NCBI GenBank assembly: GCA_961205875.1
Contig: OY540813.1
Span: forward strand, 31,963,001 to 32,027,000
Length of the DNA: 64,000 bases
Reading direction: 5' to 3'
From: Sialis fuliginosa
Taxonomy: Eukaryota; Arthropoda; Insecta; Megaloptera; Sialidae
Shown here: piece by piece, positions 1 through 12,535 of the stretch
Position numbering within the stretch: the first letter of the stretch is position 1
Layout of the letters: each line of letters opens with the position of its first letter
Program-made: the position numbers and the translations under genes
The notes under the pieces: model-generated
What the model was told of the DNA's origin: nothing
What the model saw: only the letters and a program-made list of their open reading frames with translations
The model's database searches: none

Positions 1-123
1 AAGAATCATGTATACAATTTACTGTTAGGGTAGGTTAGGTTAGGTATAAGAAAGTCCCGTGGTTCCCAAGGCAGATATTTTTAAATTCTATTGAAATGAT
101 GTTTGTATGAAATATTAACTTAC

Positions 124-3100
124 TCAGTGACTGTAGTAAATCTCGTGCTGAGTTTTGTAAGAGACATCAGCGTATACTGTTTAGTCGTAATCGAATGTTG
201 TGTAGACCAAAGTAAATGCTGATATACGTCTATAACATCTTCTTCAGTTGGTCTTTCTACTTTGTCACCTTCGAGTTCAGCAGCTTCTAAAAGTTGATCT
301 CCGTACTCTCCAATTGTCCACACCGCAACTTGAGTCAGCGGCTGTTTATCTGCAGATTGATCACACAACAGCGCTTGCCAAAGTTGTGCAACAATATATG
401 AATGCAAAGTTGTTGATTCAGAAATCAATTGTATTGTTGAAGATATTACATCATCACGTACACAATTTCCAGCCTATAAAAAAGGAACACATCTTAAGAT
501 ACTTGAATGTTAATTGCAATTTAGTCTAACAAAAACTTTATGAAAATGTATTTACTTACAGCAATTAGAACTTTCAATAATGTATCCAAATGCCACCGTT
601 TATTTGGAGAAAATCGTTCAGCAGCTAATACAATATTAGATGAGCACTGCGCTTTGAATTCTGGATCAGCGCGCTCCAGAAAAACTATCAATTCTTTCAT
701 AATAGCACGAATATTCTGTGAATTTACCAGTGCAAAACTTAAATCCATAGCACGTTTACGTATCGAGATATCTGGATCTTTTAAACACTCTAGAATTGTT
801 GAACGATGTCTTTGAACAGCCGATGTATCAATATAAACAGTTTTTAAAAGAGTGTTGAGTGCTACATATCGAATATTTTTATCATTGTTAAGTAAAAATC
901 TGCCCAATATGTTTACAGCTAAAACTCTTAAACCACTTTCCGACTTTATATCCATTATAGATAAAACAGTTTCATATAAAATTGTATTTCCTACATTTTT
1001 ACTTGTTTCTGTATTTGTTGCAACCTGTGCAAGAATATCATTCATTGCTTCAGACGCGTCCGCATCGTTACGTCCCAAAACACGGAGTAGTCGTAAAATT
1101 TTAACCTGAGAAAAAAATTATATGAAGTATGCTTTTGATATTATTAACCCTTGGCAGATATTGTTAAGAAATTTTGTTACCTGTAGAAATGGATCACTGA
1201 CACCTGAAACGTCATGTTCTGGAGAATATCCAGCACATATGAGGTTCTTTAAGATCCGTACAAGGTTAGGAACAATCTGTAACATAATTTTAGTAAATAA
1301 TAAGTGAACTGTAATAATGTGTACCAAAGCATACACATGCTGACAACTATACCCAACAACCAAAATATATATATTATGAAATGAAATTACAGTCACAAGG
1401 GAACGTTACAATGCATGGATGAGGGATTTCAGTCAGCTTTTAGGAGGTGAAACTAGATTAAAAATAAAAATACACATGTCTGACCATTCAATCATATGGT
1501 CATTATTTATGTAGATATTTCATTTTGAAAATTGTTATATTTCAAATATACTGTATTATGTGGCCGAGCGGTTAACATGCTAGCAAGTAACGTGAATGCT
1601 GGTTGTGCGATTTCAGTGTCATTTGGTTATTAAGTTTTGTTATATTAAAGTTTCTGATGCTTGCCGATATGTTGGCGTTGAAAACAGAAGAAAGTGTATT
1701 TATTATTATTGTTAGGAAAACAATTAAGTTTTTCAGTGCATATTTTTTGATTTCAAGAGTAGCATTCACTTGCATTTATTGAAAGTTATCTTCACCATAA
1801 TACTCAAAAATAATAAATGTGTAAAGCGGATGTAACGGATGTCGTTTTAGCAGATGAGGATACAGACGTGGATATTGGAAAGGTAGGGTTTGGAGATTGT
1901 GATGCTATTTTGGAGGATGCGGGTATGGATGTAAATGAGGATGTGAATTATTAATTTATTTGATAAATAAGATTTATTGTTTTTTTGTATAAATGTTAAT
2001 TTAGAAAAAAAAATTAGATACTTGTCTATTATACAGGATGATTCAGCACTGTCGTGCCAAACTTGAACAGTACATCGAGAAAAATATTTTAAGCAAAAAA
2101 CATTATATAAACATGTGTCCGGAAATTTGTCATGAGGGGGCTACAGCCCTCTAAAGATTTTACTCAAAATGAGTTTTTATTTAATATCTTGAAAACCTAT
2201 TGTGCTATAGTTATGAAATTTGATACAGGGTTTAGTATTAATAAGTGTTATATATATCCAGTAACAACCAATAGTAATTTTGACCAGGGTTGTATGGGCC
2301 CAGGAGGCCCGTCGATTTTTATCCAGTATTTTTTGTTCTTCAATTTTTTCCTGAGTTAAAAATTTGAATAAGATTGTATGAGACAAAATACACAAAAATA
2401 TACTTTGATCATTTATCATAGGATAAACCGTTTACTAGCAATAACGATGCAAAAGAAAGCATGCAGAATTTTACTTAATACGGATGCTCAAATTAAACAA
2501 AATAAATTTATATTTCTGTTCTTTGATTAAAGGTAAGAAAAAAGTTCATGTACATATATCACCTAATACGTGTCCTCTTAGACCTATAGCCAGTTCTATT
2601 AATGTTGCAAGTAATTTACTAACATAACTAGAAAGCGATACTTAAAATGGCTATTTGTTGGTAAGGATGAATTTTTGAAGGTATATTTTTATTATCTTTT
2701 TGTCTTATTTTTTATCATAGAACAAGAATATAAAAATATTTTTTGTAATTTGAAGCATCCGTATTAAGTAAAATTCTGCATCCTTTCTTTTGCATCCATA
2801 TTTCTCGTAAACGGTTTATCCTATGATAAATGAGCAAAGTATATTTTTGTGTATTTTGTGCCATACAATCTTATTCAAATGTCTAATTCAGGAAAAAATT
2901 AAAGAACAAAAAAATACTAGATAAAAATCGATGGGCCCACTGGCCCCATACAGCCCTGATCTAAATTATAATTGTTCAATACTGGAAATCGATAACACTT
3001 ATTAATACTAAACCCTGTATCAAATTTCATAACTTTAGCACAACGGGGTCTCCAGATATTAAATAAAAACTAATTTTGAATAAAATCTTTGGAGGGCTGT

Positions 3101-6100
3101 AGCCCCCTTACGAAAAATTTCCGGACACATGTTCATATAATGTTTTTTGCTTAAAATATGTCTCTTAATTTACTGTTCAAGTTTGGCACGACAGCACTGA
3201 ATCACCCTGTATATCCGGTATTTGCAGAAGGCAAGTGACATGAAGTGTAAGTATGATTTGATCAATGCTAATGTGTGTAAAGTGTGTACTAGTAATTTCT
3301 ATATTTTCAAATAGATAATTATTGTATATTCGGTTATTATTTTCGAAAACTGTAACATAGTAATTAAATTATGCATAATACGAAGATTTAATCAAACTGT
3401 CCTTGGTTAGGGTAATTTATTGAAGTGAAATCGATTTGGTTAGTTTATATAACAATTTTCAAAATTAAATATTACATTAATAATGCCCATGTGATTGAAT
3501 GCTTGGACACATGTATTTTTATTTTTTATCTAACTTCACCTCTGAAAAGCTGACTGAAAACCATTATCCATGCATCGTAACGTCCCCTTGTCAGATGAAG
3601 TTTGCATTTACAATAATCTGATACAGTGATGATACAATATGCTGAAATATTTATAAAATGGTATTGTATAATATGTTATAGATACTGAACACTAACTAGT
3701 TTCTGCAATGTGTAAGTTTTTGTTATTTTAATATTATAATGTATTTTGTCTGTCATAGCTTTTTTAAGAATAATACAAGTTTTATTATTTTAACTATTTG
3801 TTCATTATATTTTAAGGGTATGACTACATGAGCATTATTAGCATTACATTTCCGTTAAGATCTGTCATATCATCCACTGAATACAAAAATGAAACAGGTC
3901 TTATTTACATGTATCAGACGATCTGAAATATATTAATAATACTCATGTACCCTAAGAATATTAACTTAAATCAATTTTGCAAAACAAACAATATACAAAA
4001 TACATGATACATAAAAAATATCACATTTAAAATAAAAAAACAGTGCGACAGTTTTCATGTATCGGACTGCGTAAAACATATTTTAAATTCCTAAAATAAA
4101 AATTCCTTGTTCAAATAATAACTAGAATTGAATATGTGATATCAATACTAATTGTAAGTGCATGATAATAATAATAATAATCAGAAGCCATCACCGAGTA
4201 TAAAGAAATCAAATTTGATTTCGACTGAAGTGATGAAATAGTTATATGTCCGATATTGTCACTAAACGCAGCTGTGAAAATAAAAATAAACAAACAGAAA
4301 CAAGCCATGCAACTGCCCCACAACATCCCGCATACAACAAAATATTGTTACGTGACCGGAAAAGGCTGCCGTACCTCGCGGTCCCCGTCATCCTAAGCAA
4401 CCAAAAAAATAAAAATACCCCTATTAGTGTTAGCGGCAGAGAAATTCAGTCAAATGTATTGCGTATAAATAATTAATAGATTATTAAATCTAATTTCTGT
4501 ACATAAAATTTTAATAATGAATATTTGGCGAAACTTTAGTTTAACACGTACACATAGATTTAATTTTTTTGTTTGTTGGTACTACGTGGGTATTGCGTGT
4601 GCATATGATTTACGTCAGTGATTGAACAGTATTCAAACAGTGGAATATATGCAACCGACAATACAGAATAGAGTTGATTCTCTAATAATATACATATTAA
4701 CTGTCCTTGGTTGGGACAATCTTTTGGGGCAAAAGAAGATTGATTAGTTTTGGTTAGGTTAAAAAATTCCTTCAGTTCATTGCGGCGGAGATTTAATCTC
4801 TGTTTTTAACCTAACCAAAACTAGCCAACCTCCTTTTGCCCCAATAGATTGCTCTAACCAAGGACAGTTAACGTGTATATTATTAGAGCATCAACTGTAT
4901 TCTGTATTGGCGGTCGCATATATTCCACTGTTTGAGTACCGTTCAATCACGTATATCATATGCGGGCGCACACTGCGTAAACTCAAGTAAGTGTTTACCA
5001 ACATACAAAAGAAAAAAACCTGAGTGTACGTGTTAAACTAAAGTTTTGCCAAATATTTTATACAATAATCCACCTGCATTTATTTTTGTTTACTAAATAT
5101 CAATATGATTTTATTATATAGTTTAGTTTTTATATTCTAAGATATATACTTGGCTTCTGGGTGTCCAATAAATAGAAGAAACAGTTACAGGTCACTACAA
5201 AAATCTTGTTTGTATACTTTCCTTGCTTTTGAATGTCCTTGAAAATTATTACTATTCATAAAAATAATTGGAAAGATGTTATCGTATTAATAGTTAAGTA
5301 AATGAAGATAAAACATTTAAAAACCTCAGAATTTTTTGAACATGTATCGATTTGCATGGAAATTTAGGATTAAGCTCGTCTTACCCTCTACTATATAAGT
5401 GACCCTATGCCAATGTGTGCTTTTTATTTTTTAGGGGTGAAAACAACCCCTATTTATAAAAATGAGAAAAGTGATGATTAAAGCATTTAATAGATTGAAA
5501 ACCCATTGAAATATATCAAATAAAGATTATTTTATGTTGTAGGCATGATTTATGATGTATTACAAAATTTCAACCCTTAAAAATCAACCCCTGGAGTGCT
5601 GCTTATGACGAAATTTGAAAAGAAATAGTTTGAAAGGTTTTAAAAGTGCTTTTATTAATTATTACACGGTTTAAAATAGAATTTAGTGTTAATTTCAACG
5701 TTGCTACCCCAATTTAACAACTATCCCTTATGAAAACAACCCCTTACAATTTTTTTTGTAAATTATAGATTTTTAGTTTTTTTGAATAAACGTTTTCTAA
5801 TGCACTATGAATCATAAATCACAATGCATTAAACATTGTAACCCCCAAAAAACTACCCCTTATACTAGAATTTAGAAATATACTGTAATTCGAAAGAAGT
5901 CAAAAGTTTTATTGTGTGCTTTTGTAGTACATTAAAGTCTCTTAACCCCATAATAATTAGAACATTCATAGTAAATTTTCTACCCCTTTAAACCACCCCT
6001 TGTCATTAAAATTAAAATTACCTACCAAATTTTTGGTTTTCTGACGATAATTCAGTCAATTTTTGAGCTATACAGTCCATCCAAAAACCATTTTGTAGTA

Positions 6101-9100
6101 AATTTTCATAGCTATAAGCTCTCATGAATTAAAACTTATTTGAACCCTTCATTTAAAAAAATTATTCCGTTTAAAGGGATAGAGAAAGGGGACTTTCACT
6201 GTAACTTAAAATTTCAAACGTTCATAAATCAGTTATTAACAGGGCTTCAAACTGGAACTGAACCGAAAACACCGTTATTTTTTGCCGGAACGAAAACCGG
6301 AACAGAATCGAAATAAAAATAATAAAATAAATAAATAAAAAATCCCAACTTTTTTTATTCTTGCTATTTTTTCGTATCTGCATTAGTTCTTGAGTAATTT
6401 AAAAAAAGGCAATTTTTTTTGAAATTATAAAAAATCTCTCATTTCAATCAATTTTTTTTTTAAAACCAGGCATTTAAAACGGTCAAAACTCCTGGATCAC
6501 ATTGATAGTACTCAAGTGAAAGGAATTGTAGAAGGATTACGTCCAATTTTGATTTTGGTGGTAATGGTGGGGGTATTATTGATAATTTTTATGCTGAAAA
6601 ATATTGATACTAATTTTATCTCTGTCAATTTTTATACAATCAACTTTTAGCAGCGCTTATTTTTAAGCTTTTTTGAAGTACTTTAAAAAAGATTCTATAA
6701 GTTTACCCCGAATTTTCTTTTGTTTTCCCGCTATTTGATGTTGAACATTTAAATTTCAGTAGTTTGCGAATTCATACTCAACGTAAATGAGTCATATCTC
6801 AGTTTGTATTGCACTTAGAGCGTTCATAAAAAAAACCATTTTGTTTGTTTTTTAATAAGCTACAATTTTGTTTAACCCATTAATGCCCAAAGGGATGTTT
6901 TCAAAAATTATAAGAAATGTTTTGTTGATATGTTTATATATTTTTGGGGGGCCCAAGTTCCCCAATTTTTAATGTTGTGTTGACGCACTCTTGGGCGTTA
7001 ATGGGTTAATATGAATTTTCCGATAAAACGCTTAGTTTTTGAGTTATTCGTGAAAAACCATTTAAAAACGTGGTTTTTTTCAATAAAATTTTTTAAGTTT
7101 TAATCGCAAATAACTCGAAAAGTATTGGTTTATCAAAAAAACTTCACACTATATTTTTTGCTTAAAATGAATCCCTTTATCGATTCCCGGGGTTATTTTG
7201 GCCGAAAAAGTTTCCACCCACGAGAAGGGTTGGGAACCACCCCTAAAGAAAAAGCACACATCGGCACTGGGTCACTTTTGCTTCTTGTGCTATTCTCTGC
7301 CACCTGTCAAAATTTCAAATCAATTTATTCATATTCAAAGAATTGGTAGTGATAATCGTCATTTACTTGACTATAACCTTTTTCCTGTTAAATATAAATA
7401 TTTTTATAGAATGCATAACACAATGAACTTATATACACACAAACAATTTAAGAAATTTAAATTTGTGCATATAAATAATTATCTTTCACAAGAAACATAA
7501 ATTAATATTTATCTATAAATATGAAAATAAAAACAACACAATATTTCACATGCATTCGTCGTGGATAAAAAAAATTGTATATAATTATTGGATATGAACA
7601 AAAATAAAAATATATGTATTACCTTTTTAAAATGATGCAAAGTATCAGGACTTGTTTCACACATTTCTGTTATTAGAGTTACTCCAGTTATTAAAACACC
7701 TGAAAAGTAATTAAAATTAACTTGGTATTTTTAGGTTTAATCATACCAATGTTTAAGATAAATTATACCAGTGTATTTCCTAATAATATACTGCTACATT
7801 AATGAAAGCATACCATGATTTTTTTCAGACAGTAGTGAACGAGTAGCAGGTAAAAATATTTCCATCAGTTCGGGAACCCTTTTTACTATGCGAAAAGCAC
7901 AAAGTGCTGCTTTTTTACGTATGTAAGCATTCGGAGATTTCATCAGTTTTTCAACTTCTGCTGCTAAGTCACGTGCCATTTCCGGTGAAGCTATTGCACC
8001 TAATGTACATAAAGCTAATCCTACCACAAACTGCGTCGAACTATTTAAATCACTGAAAAAAAAAACAATTGTGGTTTATACAACATTTTAAATTAAAAAG
8101 TATTAAAGTAAAACTTACATCTTCAGACTATTAGTAATAAGTAAATGTACATCTTGTCTTTCATCTAACAGCAACATAGCACCCAAATACCCTATACGTT
8201 TATCTGTAAAACGTGGCGATGCAATAAGTTTCAAACATTCCAGCTGACCAAAGTGTGCTGGATATCCGAGCATATGGATATACAGAAGTTTTGCAATATT
8301 GCGACATCTATAAAATTTTAATTTAACATAATTAAGCATTTTTCCTATGTTGTTTTGTGTAATTACTATTACAATTACATAACTATACTTTTATGTAGTA
8401 AAATAAATTAATAAAATTATAAACCTCCAGACTGAATCTTCTTCTCGGAACGTAGATCTAATGTAAGCGCATTCTTTGTTGACTACCGTTCTTTCTTCAG
8501 CCGCAGTGCGAGCAGCTCGAATCTGACGAATCAAATCCCTGAGCCTCATGGGTGTTGGCATACGAACTAAATAAAAAAAATATTTTATATAAAATGTATT
8601 ATAAAAAAATATTCTTTTCTTCTCATTTATATGTTCATCCTACATAAATTAATTAAATTAAATTTATATTCTATACATTAATTACTTGCCCAAATAACAA
8701 GAATAAAATGATTGCAATATGATTTTTTAAGCATAGCAAATAAAAAATAAAATAAAATTGCTGTAATAATAAATTTTAGAATTATTTAATTAAGTATTTG
8801 GTTTACTAAAACTGTTAAAAAATTATAAAATAATTTATCAAATAACTTACCTCTCTCGATAGTTTCATTTATGGCCTGTTTAATAGTGGCCATATTAAGG
8901 CCAGGATTAAACCTATGGGAAAAGTAAATATAAGTAAGCACATTCTTCAACCGAAACTTCATGCGATTATTTCATAACATTAGCAAAACGCACAAATATC
9001 AGTTATTAATTTTTGCACAAATTGTATTTGTATATAAACTTTTATGTAATATTACTTTCAATTTTATTATTAACGTAAAATATCCTTCTTTTTTATGTAG

Positions 9101-9192
9101 TTTTGTTGTATTATAATAAATTATAACAGATATGTGTGCATGTTAAATATTAGTAGTTATTGAAACATTTACCCGTGGTCAGAAGCATTCAT
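124..9192 (-). CDS. AP1G1: AP-1 complex subunit gamma (gamma-adaptin), 3' part beyond window
   Basis: This is the large gamma subunit of the AP-1 clathrin adaptor, which sorts cargo at the trans-Golgi and endosomes. Exons, in transcript order: 9192-9173, 8912-8851, 8566-8425, 8307-8119, 8052-7814, 7699-7623, 1276-1181, 1105-560 and 473-124. All junctions are GT/AG and the frame is kept, giving the first 573 residues. The adaptin trunk is recognisable throughout, with motifs such as [50 protein letters not shown] and [17 protein letters not shown]. The hinge and ear domain must lie left of base 1. The start at 9192 is the first ATG after an in-frame stop and gives a short leader (MNASDHG) ahead of the usual N-terminus. 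Intron 6 (1277-7622, 6.3 kb) is filled with transposons, while the others are short. The family assignment is secure. Confidence 0.97.
1556..1626 (+). repeat. Degraded tRNA-like (SINE-head-like) sequence
   Basis: The stretch GTGGCCGAGCGGTTAAC near 1559 matches the A box and D-arm of class II (Leu/Ser) tRNAs, and it is followed about 45 bp later by a weak B-box-like GGTTGTGCGATTTC. No complete acceptor stem or TTC arm can be folded, so this is a tRNA-derived repeat or pseudogene, not a working tRNA. It sits inside the transposon at 1394-3591. Confidence 0.35.
2034..3209 (+). mobile_element. Foldback element FB-A, copy 1
   Basis: The termini are CAGGATGATTCAGCACTG and its inverse near 3190-3209, flanked by TATA on both sides. 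The left half (2034 to about 2600) is an inverted, diverged copy of the right half (about 2640-3209), so the whole element can fold back on itself. Two further copies lie at 33504-34642 (opposite orientation) and 46664-47840 (same orientation). Copies 1 and 3 look almost identical by eye. The conserved short reading frame starting at 2132 is shared by the copies but resembles no known transposase. It is inserted in the older element at 1394-3591. Confidence 0.85.
3592..4524. other. AT-rich intron DNA, no feature recognised
   Basis: This is part of intron 6 of gamma-adaptin. It is AT-rich with short A/T runs and a small ATA/ATT microsatellite near 4165-4182. I see no exon, RNA gene or element ends. 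Confidence 0.5.
4525..5057. mobile_element. 533-bp inverted-repeat (foldback) element
   Basis: The outer ends ATTTGGCGAAACTTTAG and CTAAAGTTTTGCCAAAT are inverted. The arms match through to the centre: a block around 4690-4770 with CTGTCCTTGGTTGGG mirrors one around 4800-4872 with AACCAAGGACAG. It sits in intron 6 of gamma-adaptin. The centre resembles part of the smaller element at 11157-11474, so the two belong to one family. It is non-autonomous, with no reading frame of note. Confidence 0.75.
5393..7282. mobile_element. About 1.9-kb element with long imperfect inverted ends
   Basis: The left end near 5393-5450 (AAGTGACCCTATGCCAATGT, then TGTGCTTTTTATTTTTTAGG) is the inverse of 7220-7282, which contains AGCACACATCGGCACTGGGT. 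The interior has many short blocks of the form ACAACCCCT and CCACCCCTT and no recognisable protein. The ends have diverged by several changes, so this is an old insertion in the gamma-adaptin intron. Confidence 0.55.
7283..7622. other. AT-rich intron DNA, no feature recognised
   Basis: This is the 5'-proximal end of gamma-adaptin intron 6 (minus strand), next to the splice donor at 7622-7621. Nothing else is recognisable. Confidence 0.5.
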
Positions 9193-10443
9193 GATGATGT
9201 TGGGCACGTGCACTACAGATGAACTTTAGATAAAATACCACAGTTATCTGCTAACAATACCAATGAATTCTTTGATATTTTTTTATCACTTTTACATACT
9301 TGGTTCTAACCTTTTTTAAGAAATAAAATTATATTAATACCACATAAAATGGTAAGTTATAAAACTCTATATAAAATATAAGAACACCCCTTTAATGGTT
9401 TAGCATTAAAACAACTAGTTTAAACTAAATTTCGGTAAAATACTTGAAAGGATAACTCGAAAAACAGGTAGGTCACACGGCATTAGTATCGTATTTTAAT
9501 AAATCGGTTATATAAAAAATATATTATGAGAAAAATAAATTCAAATACATTTCTTACCTAAAAATTAAATAAAAATAAATTAAAAAAACATAAAAATCAC
9601 TTTATTATTTCAAAAAGATGTGACATTACTAGACATCCACTCAATTGTAATGTTCAGCAATATGGCGTATGACATGACGTGACGAAAAATATTTTATTAA
9701 TACTTAAAAAAACGTTTTTTACATTTTTTATTCTTATCTTTATGATCAAAACGATTCACTGATATTTAAAAAAATATGTTAGCAAGTATAAGATAAAAAT
9801 ATTTTTTTATTAATAAAAGCCATTGATTTGGATAACTTGGTACACCAATTATACGTGTAGGTTGTTAGGGGTAAATTTGAATTCTGCGAAAACATCAACA
9901 AAAAATTATATTGACGTCACAATGGTCAATAAAGTCCAAAAATTAAACACTTCTACCACGAGTAAATAATTTATATTTATATATTTGTAATTATCTGTGT
10001 AAAATCATTTCAAATGATTTCAACATTACCTTCTATTTAACTCAGGGGGTAATACACTCCATTCTTGATGATAATAGGGGTACATCACGTTCATAAGCAC
10101 AAATTTTGTTTAAATACTTTCAAAAATACATCAAATTCTTAACATCCTACTTGGATTTTATAAACATTTTTGTATGATTACAAAAACTCTTAGAGATAAG
10201 CAAAATAAAATGTAACAGGTAATAATTACCTCATGTTATCTTTATTTTAGCTATCATAAAAATTATCTTTTGTATAAATATGCTAAAGTAAATATTAAAA
10301 AGTAAAGATAATTAACAAAAACGTGTTCTCGTACAATAATTAATTATAGTAAAGGTAATATGTATAATATTGACAGTAACTAAATCAATAGAAAAAGACA
10401 TTTTACATAAATATTATTTTATTTAAATTATATACAAAATATG
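9193..10443. other. Intergenic region between gamma-adaptin start and ARFRP1 end
   Basis: About 1.25 kb of very AT-rich DNA lies upstream of gamma-adaptin and downstream of ARFRP1, both on the minus strand. It should contain the gamma-adaptin promoter and 5' UTR and the ARFRP1 polyadenylation region. A sequence reading AATAAA on the minus strand lies near 10410. No transposon ends are clear. Confidence 0.5.
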
Positions 10444-11969
10444 TTACGTATCATCTAAATTTTTTGGAGGTCTAATATCACTATTTCTTTTTATACATTC
10501 AACTAACCATTTGATTCCTTCATCGATGCCGTCCCTTGAAAATAAAATTATTAGTTGGTATTTACATAAACATCAAATAAAATATTAAAAATAATGTCAG
10601 AAATTTTAAGGATGTATTGTAATACTAAGGTATAAGCAATACCAAATCCGAAAGTTAAACAATTTTATGAATTTCTTAACACACTTGATAAAACGGTAAT
10701 AACCAAATATCTATAATTACTCGTTTAACTTGACAAAGCTGATGATCACTATATGCTACACAAATTCAAAGCTTGTTTAACGGTATTGTTATACATATAT
10801 ATTTAACTATATGAAATATTAAATAATTCAACAAATTGAAATATTTTTACCCTGTCAGAGCTGATACGGGCATAACCATACAGTCTCTCGTTCCAATTAA
10901 ATGACTATTTTTATTAAATATTGGTTTAACTTCTCTTACACCCATACAATCAGGAATGTCTTGTTTATTAGCAAGAACTAATAATGGTATCCCTTTGATA
11001 CATTCATTTGAAATCATTTTATCTAAAAGAATAGAATATTATATTATAGATATATAATAGTGATCTTTTTAATTATCCTTAATATGTATTCATTCAAAAT
11101 ACTTAAGAATATTTTTAAAATTTGTGTTGTAAAATTTTACTCATACAAAGCAATAGTTAATTGGTTAATACGGAGAACATGGGTGTCCACTGTCAGATTT
11201 GTCAAAAATCACGTATATACAGAAAAGAGTTGATGCGCATGCATGACTAGAAGATTTTTACCATTTTTATGTTTATTTTATTTGATATAATTATTTAAAC
11301 AGTTTGTTGTAGCAGATTGAATCTCCATTTTAACGTAACGAAAACTAACCAACCCAAAACTAATCAACTAGATTGCCCTAACCAAGCATCAACTCTATTT
11401 TGAATAACTCTATACGTGATTATTGATAAATCTGACAACAGACACCCATATTCTCCATATAAACCAGTTAATTAATGTAGGTATTATTGAATATGTATAA
11501 ATACCAAAGGTTTCCTTTGAATCTGCTATTCTATCTCTGTCATTCGAGTCGACAATGTAAATTACAGCATGAGATTCGGCATAATACTGAAATTTATAAT
11601 TTTCATTGTTTTAATATTCACAATTCACTGATTGTTCAATTATATCACCTTATCCCATAAGGACTGCAATTCTGTTTGACCTCCTAAATCCCAAAAGTTT
11701 AATTTTACACCAGCAATTTCTATTTTGCCAATATTGAGACCGACTGTAGTTGTGATTTTACTAGGATTCATTCCTTTATAATTCTTGGTAAGTTTCGTTC
11801 TCGCTGCTTCTAGATATGTCTACAAAAACCATAATGAAAGTGGAGAGATGTAGAGAATTCAATTAGTTTGACTTACCGTTTTACCAGCATTGTCTAGACC
11901 TAATATTAATACACAATACTCTTCTTTTTGTATCATGTATTTATAAAAACCGTGTAAAAGAGTATACAT
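10444..11969 (-). CDS. ARFRP1: ADP-ribosylation factor-related protein 1 (Arf-like GTPase)
   Basis: This small GTPase acts at the trans-Golgi, where it helps recruit ARL1 and golgins. Exons: 11969-11877, 11819-11649, 11586-11505, 11022-10851 and 10534-10444. All are GT/AG, and the product is 202 residues, as expected for the family (about 201). Motifs: P-loop GLDNAGKT (24-31), switch II WDLGGQ (74-79), NKQD (133-136) and a SAL base-binding motif near 169. The N-terminus MYTLLHGFYKYM is typical of ARFRP1. It lacks the Gly-2 that is myristoylated in Arfs; a Met-Tyr start in this family is known to be acetylated instead. The start lies 566 bp from the divergently transcribed transporter gene. 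Intron 3 carries the foldback element at 11157-11474. Confidence 0.96.
11157..11474. mobile_element. 318-bp foldback element in ARFRP1 intron 3
   Basis: The left part (AATTGGTTAATACGGAGAAC, then GGGTGTCCACTGTCAGATTT) is inverted at 11400-11474. The centre contains CTAACCAACCCAAAACTAA and GCCCTAACCAAG, which also occur in the centre of the element at 4525-5057, so the two are related. It has no coding content. Confidence 0.7.
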
Positions 11970-12535
11970 CTTGAAAAATAATAATATAAAAATGATGTAT
12001 TAAGTATATTGAAAGCTGCTGTAATTTTAATAAATATTTATGACTAATATTTTTGATTTGTTGTCATTTACCCATATTTGACAAATGTTTTTATCATTAT
12101 TATTATTAACAACGGAGTAACTACTACGAATTACTTTAGTATTCCACAGATGGCAGCATAGTAATAACAATTAATAAAATTCTAATAAACAAAGTTTTTA
12201 TAAATTATTTTATATCCAAAACATTTTCGAAACTACTTACAGGTGAGTAATGTTTATTGTTCTTCTAATTTTAGTTTATTTTTTACGTAATGTGAAATCA
12301 ATACACTATAATTTATATATTTGTATGATATTGTAAGGTTAGAAATGATATTTACTCAATATGGATGAAGGTAGCCGGAAAGGTGTTGATAGTCGAAATG
12401 GATAATTTAAAAATATTTTTTAATGAAAATAAATATATTTAATGTAATTAAAAATACATTTGAATGTAATATATGTGCACAATGAACTAGTTCCGTATAA
12501 TATTAATTATACACACATCTTTAGAAACATTAAAA
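11970..12535. promoter_or_regulatory. Shared upstream region of ARFRP1 (-) and transporter copy 1 (+)
   Basis: The two start codons face away from each other across 566 bp. A likely 5' UTR splice donor for the plus-strand gene lies at 12242/12243 (CTTACAG then GTGAGTAA), and an acceptor at 12523-12524 (CATCTTTAG). This would leave a non-coding first exon and put both transcription starts between about 11970 and 12242. A bidirectional promoter is inferred from the layout; no core element is diagnostic. Confidence 0.45.

Larger units (their letters stand above)
1394..3591. mobile_element. DNA transposon with about 130-bp terminal inverted repeats, hosting a foldback insertion
   Basis: The left end (from 1394, core CAAGGGAACGTTAC) and the right end (to 3591) are inverted copies over about 130 bp, with matching internal blocks such as TTTCAGTCAGCTTTT. 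The element lies in intron 6 of gamma-adaptin. It is interrupted by the foldback element at 2034-3209, so it is the older of the two. Without that insertion it is about 1 kb. A clear target duplication was not resolved and the superfamily is unknown. A 45-codon acidic reading frame at 1817-1954 lies inside it, but I cannot tie it to a known protein. Confidence 0.65.

Noticed and set aside
27-48. Short run of TTAGG repeats resembling the insect telomere
   Set aside because: Only about three units; a similar short run occurs at 49709-49722. Too short for a telomere or clear interstitial array.
2132-2359. 75-codon frame, conserved at 46762-46956 and inverted at 34294-34488
   Set aside because: It is shared only because the FB-A copies are nearly identical. 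There is no protein similarity, and it overlaps an equally long frame on the other strand.
4111-4476. Overlapping 71- and 76-codon frames on both strands
   Set aside because: AT-rich, low complexity, overlapping on opposite strands, inside an intron; no similarity recognised.
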